This document shows, in pieces, positions 6,159 to 6,420 of a stretch of 6,420 nt of DNA. The stretch spans positions 1-6,420 of the forward strand of contig JAOUGR010000124.1 in assembly GCA_029857655.1 (NCBI GenBank). The letters are read 5' to 3'. Numbering within the stretch: the first letter of the stretch is position 1; each line of letters begins with the position of its first letter. Position numbers and translations under genes: made by a program. The DNA is from Gammaproteobacteria bacterium (GTDB lineage Bacteria > Pseudomonadota > Gammaproteobacteria > Steroidobacterales > Steroidobacteraceae). The notes below the pieces were generated by a model. It was not told the origin of the DNA and ran no database searches. It saw only the letters and a program-made list of their open reading frames with translations.

Positions 6159-6213
6159 AAATCGGATCCGGTCCCGATTTCGGGACCCAGCATCTGGGGT
6201 GCGTGTGTTTTTT
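6159..6213 (+). promoter_or_regulatory. Overlapping, mutually exclusive hairpins followed by a T6 run
   Basis: Hairpin A pairs AAATCGG (6159-6165) with CCGATTT (6174-6180). Hairpin B pairs GGTCCCG (6170-6176) with CGGGACC (6181-6187), loop ATTT. Both are perfect 7-bp stems and share 6174-6176, so only one can form. A third stem, CCCAG (6186-6190) with CTGGG (6194-6198), overlaps B at its edge; an alternative pairs GCATC (6190-6194) with GGTGC (6198-6202). T6 lies at 6208-6213. The layout is like an attenuator or a switchable leader, or could be an imperfect terminator for the MATE transcript. It does not match a riboswitch class I know. Confidence 0.4.
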
Positions 6214-6420
6214 ACGTCGTCGCGCAAAGCGGGGCCTTGGCCGCGCACAAGCATTAGAGAGTCCGGAGCCGATTCCGGCCCTGTCCGCGGTCGTCGCGAA
6301 TGCGGTAAGCATCGGCCTGCCAACGGCTGGCGCTTCGGCTTGTTCGTGGTGGCGATCCTCGGCACAGTTGCGGCGCACGCGGATTCCTACCTCGACTCGT
6401 TTACGGCAATTTCATACACC
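6205..6420 (+). CDS. N-terminus of a putative exported protein (3' end outside window, start uncertain)
   Basis: The frame is open from 6118 to the window end with no stop. Its last part reads GWRFGLFVVAILGTVAAHA then DSYLDSFTAISYT: a basic n-region, a hydrophobic core, an AHA signal peptidase I site, and a mature N-terminus. The mature start recalls secreted and surface proteins that begin with a D-x-F-x-x-x-S-Y motif; that comparison is from memory. The start is unclear. No ATG is in frame. GTG at 6205 (or 6199) would give a leader with an n-region of more than 40 residues and codons unlike the neighbouring genes (AGA, ATT, ACA), while TTG 6340 or GTG 6346 would lose the basic n-region. The ATG at 6299 is out of frame and meets TAA after one codon. 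The signal peptide itself is fairly secure; the boundary is not. Confidence 0.45.
   Translation, partial: MFFTSSRKAGPWPRTSIRESGADSGPVRGRRECGKHRPANGWRFGLFVVAILGTVAAHADSYLDSFTAISYT

Larger units (their letters stand above)
5960..6204. other. Stretch without a convincing gene, rich in inverted and direct repeats
   Basis: I find no credible protein here on either strand. The - strand frames that cross it run into the MATE gene and give Arg-rich sequence with no recognisable domain. It contains an A7-plus-hairpin element, three ATGTGA repeats, a short AT-rich patch (about 6074-6115) and overlapping hairpins near 6159-6202, each listed separately. It most likely holds the end of the MATE transcript and the promoter and leader of the exported-protein gene at the window edge. 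Confidence 0.6.

Noticed and set aside
6221..6230. CGCAAAGC, resembling part of a c-di-GMP-I (GEMM) riboswitch
   Set aside because: The partner motifs (GGCAAACC before it, the GGGA context and the closing strand) are missing, so the match is only a short coincidence.
5952..6378. Two - strand frames in the 3' stretch
   Set aside because: They are Arg/Pro-rich, overlap each other and the MATE 3' end, and show no domain. The + strand signal peptide in the same DNA is more convincing.

Overview
This is a GC-rich window, with codon use dominated by G or C in third positions. It reads like the chromosome of a Gram-negative bacterium, most likely a proteobacterium. The support is a TonB-dependent outer-membrane receptor, a FecR-type inner-membrane regulator, two lipoproteins with signal peptidase II lipoboxes and a proteobacterial-looking MATE transporter. 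I cannot assign a genus from the sequence alone. There is no insertion sequence, CRISPR array, tRNA or rRNA in the window.

Left part (1-3445, + strand): a tightly packed cell-surface signalling operon. It has the last 49 codons of an ECF sigma factor, then a FecR-like anti-sigma/sigma regulator four bases later, then a TonB-dependent receptor with an N-terminal STN signalling domain eight bases later. By the Fec/Pup/Fox model, substrate binding at the receptor would be passed from its STN domain to the periplasmic C-terminus of the FecR protein, which would control the sigma factor and hence transcription. The imported substrate cannot be read from the sequence.

Middle part (3446-4545, - strand): a strong hairpin terminator separates the receptor from two convergent, tandemly duplicated genes for small lipoproteins of the SnoaL/DUF4440 (NTF2-like) type. 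The two proteins are identical at a little over half of their positions in a gap-free alignment. Both start at GTG behind a purine-rich ribosome binding site. A short divergent intergenic region (4546-4624) separates them from the next gene.

Right part (4625-6420, + strand): a complete 444-residue MATE-family efflux transporter. It is followed by about 245 bases without a convincing gene. That stretch holds a hairpin next to an A tract, three ATGTGA direct repeats, and overlapping inverted repeats that cannot all form at once, followed by a T6 run. The window ends inside what looks like the signal peptide and first mature residues of an exported protein with an uncertain start.

Most of the window belongs to known families. 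The parts most worth a second look are the structured leader and unclear start at 6050-6420, the duplicated lipoprotein pair, and the pairing of STN-like folds in the adjacent FecR and receptor proteins.
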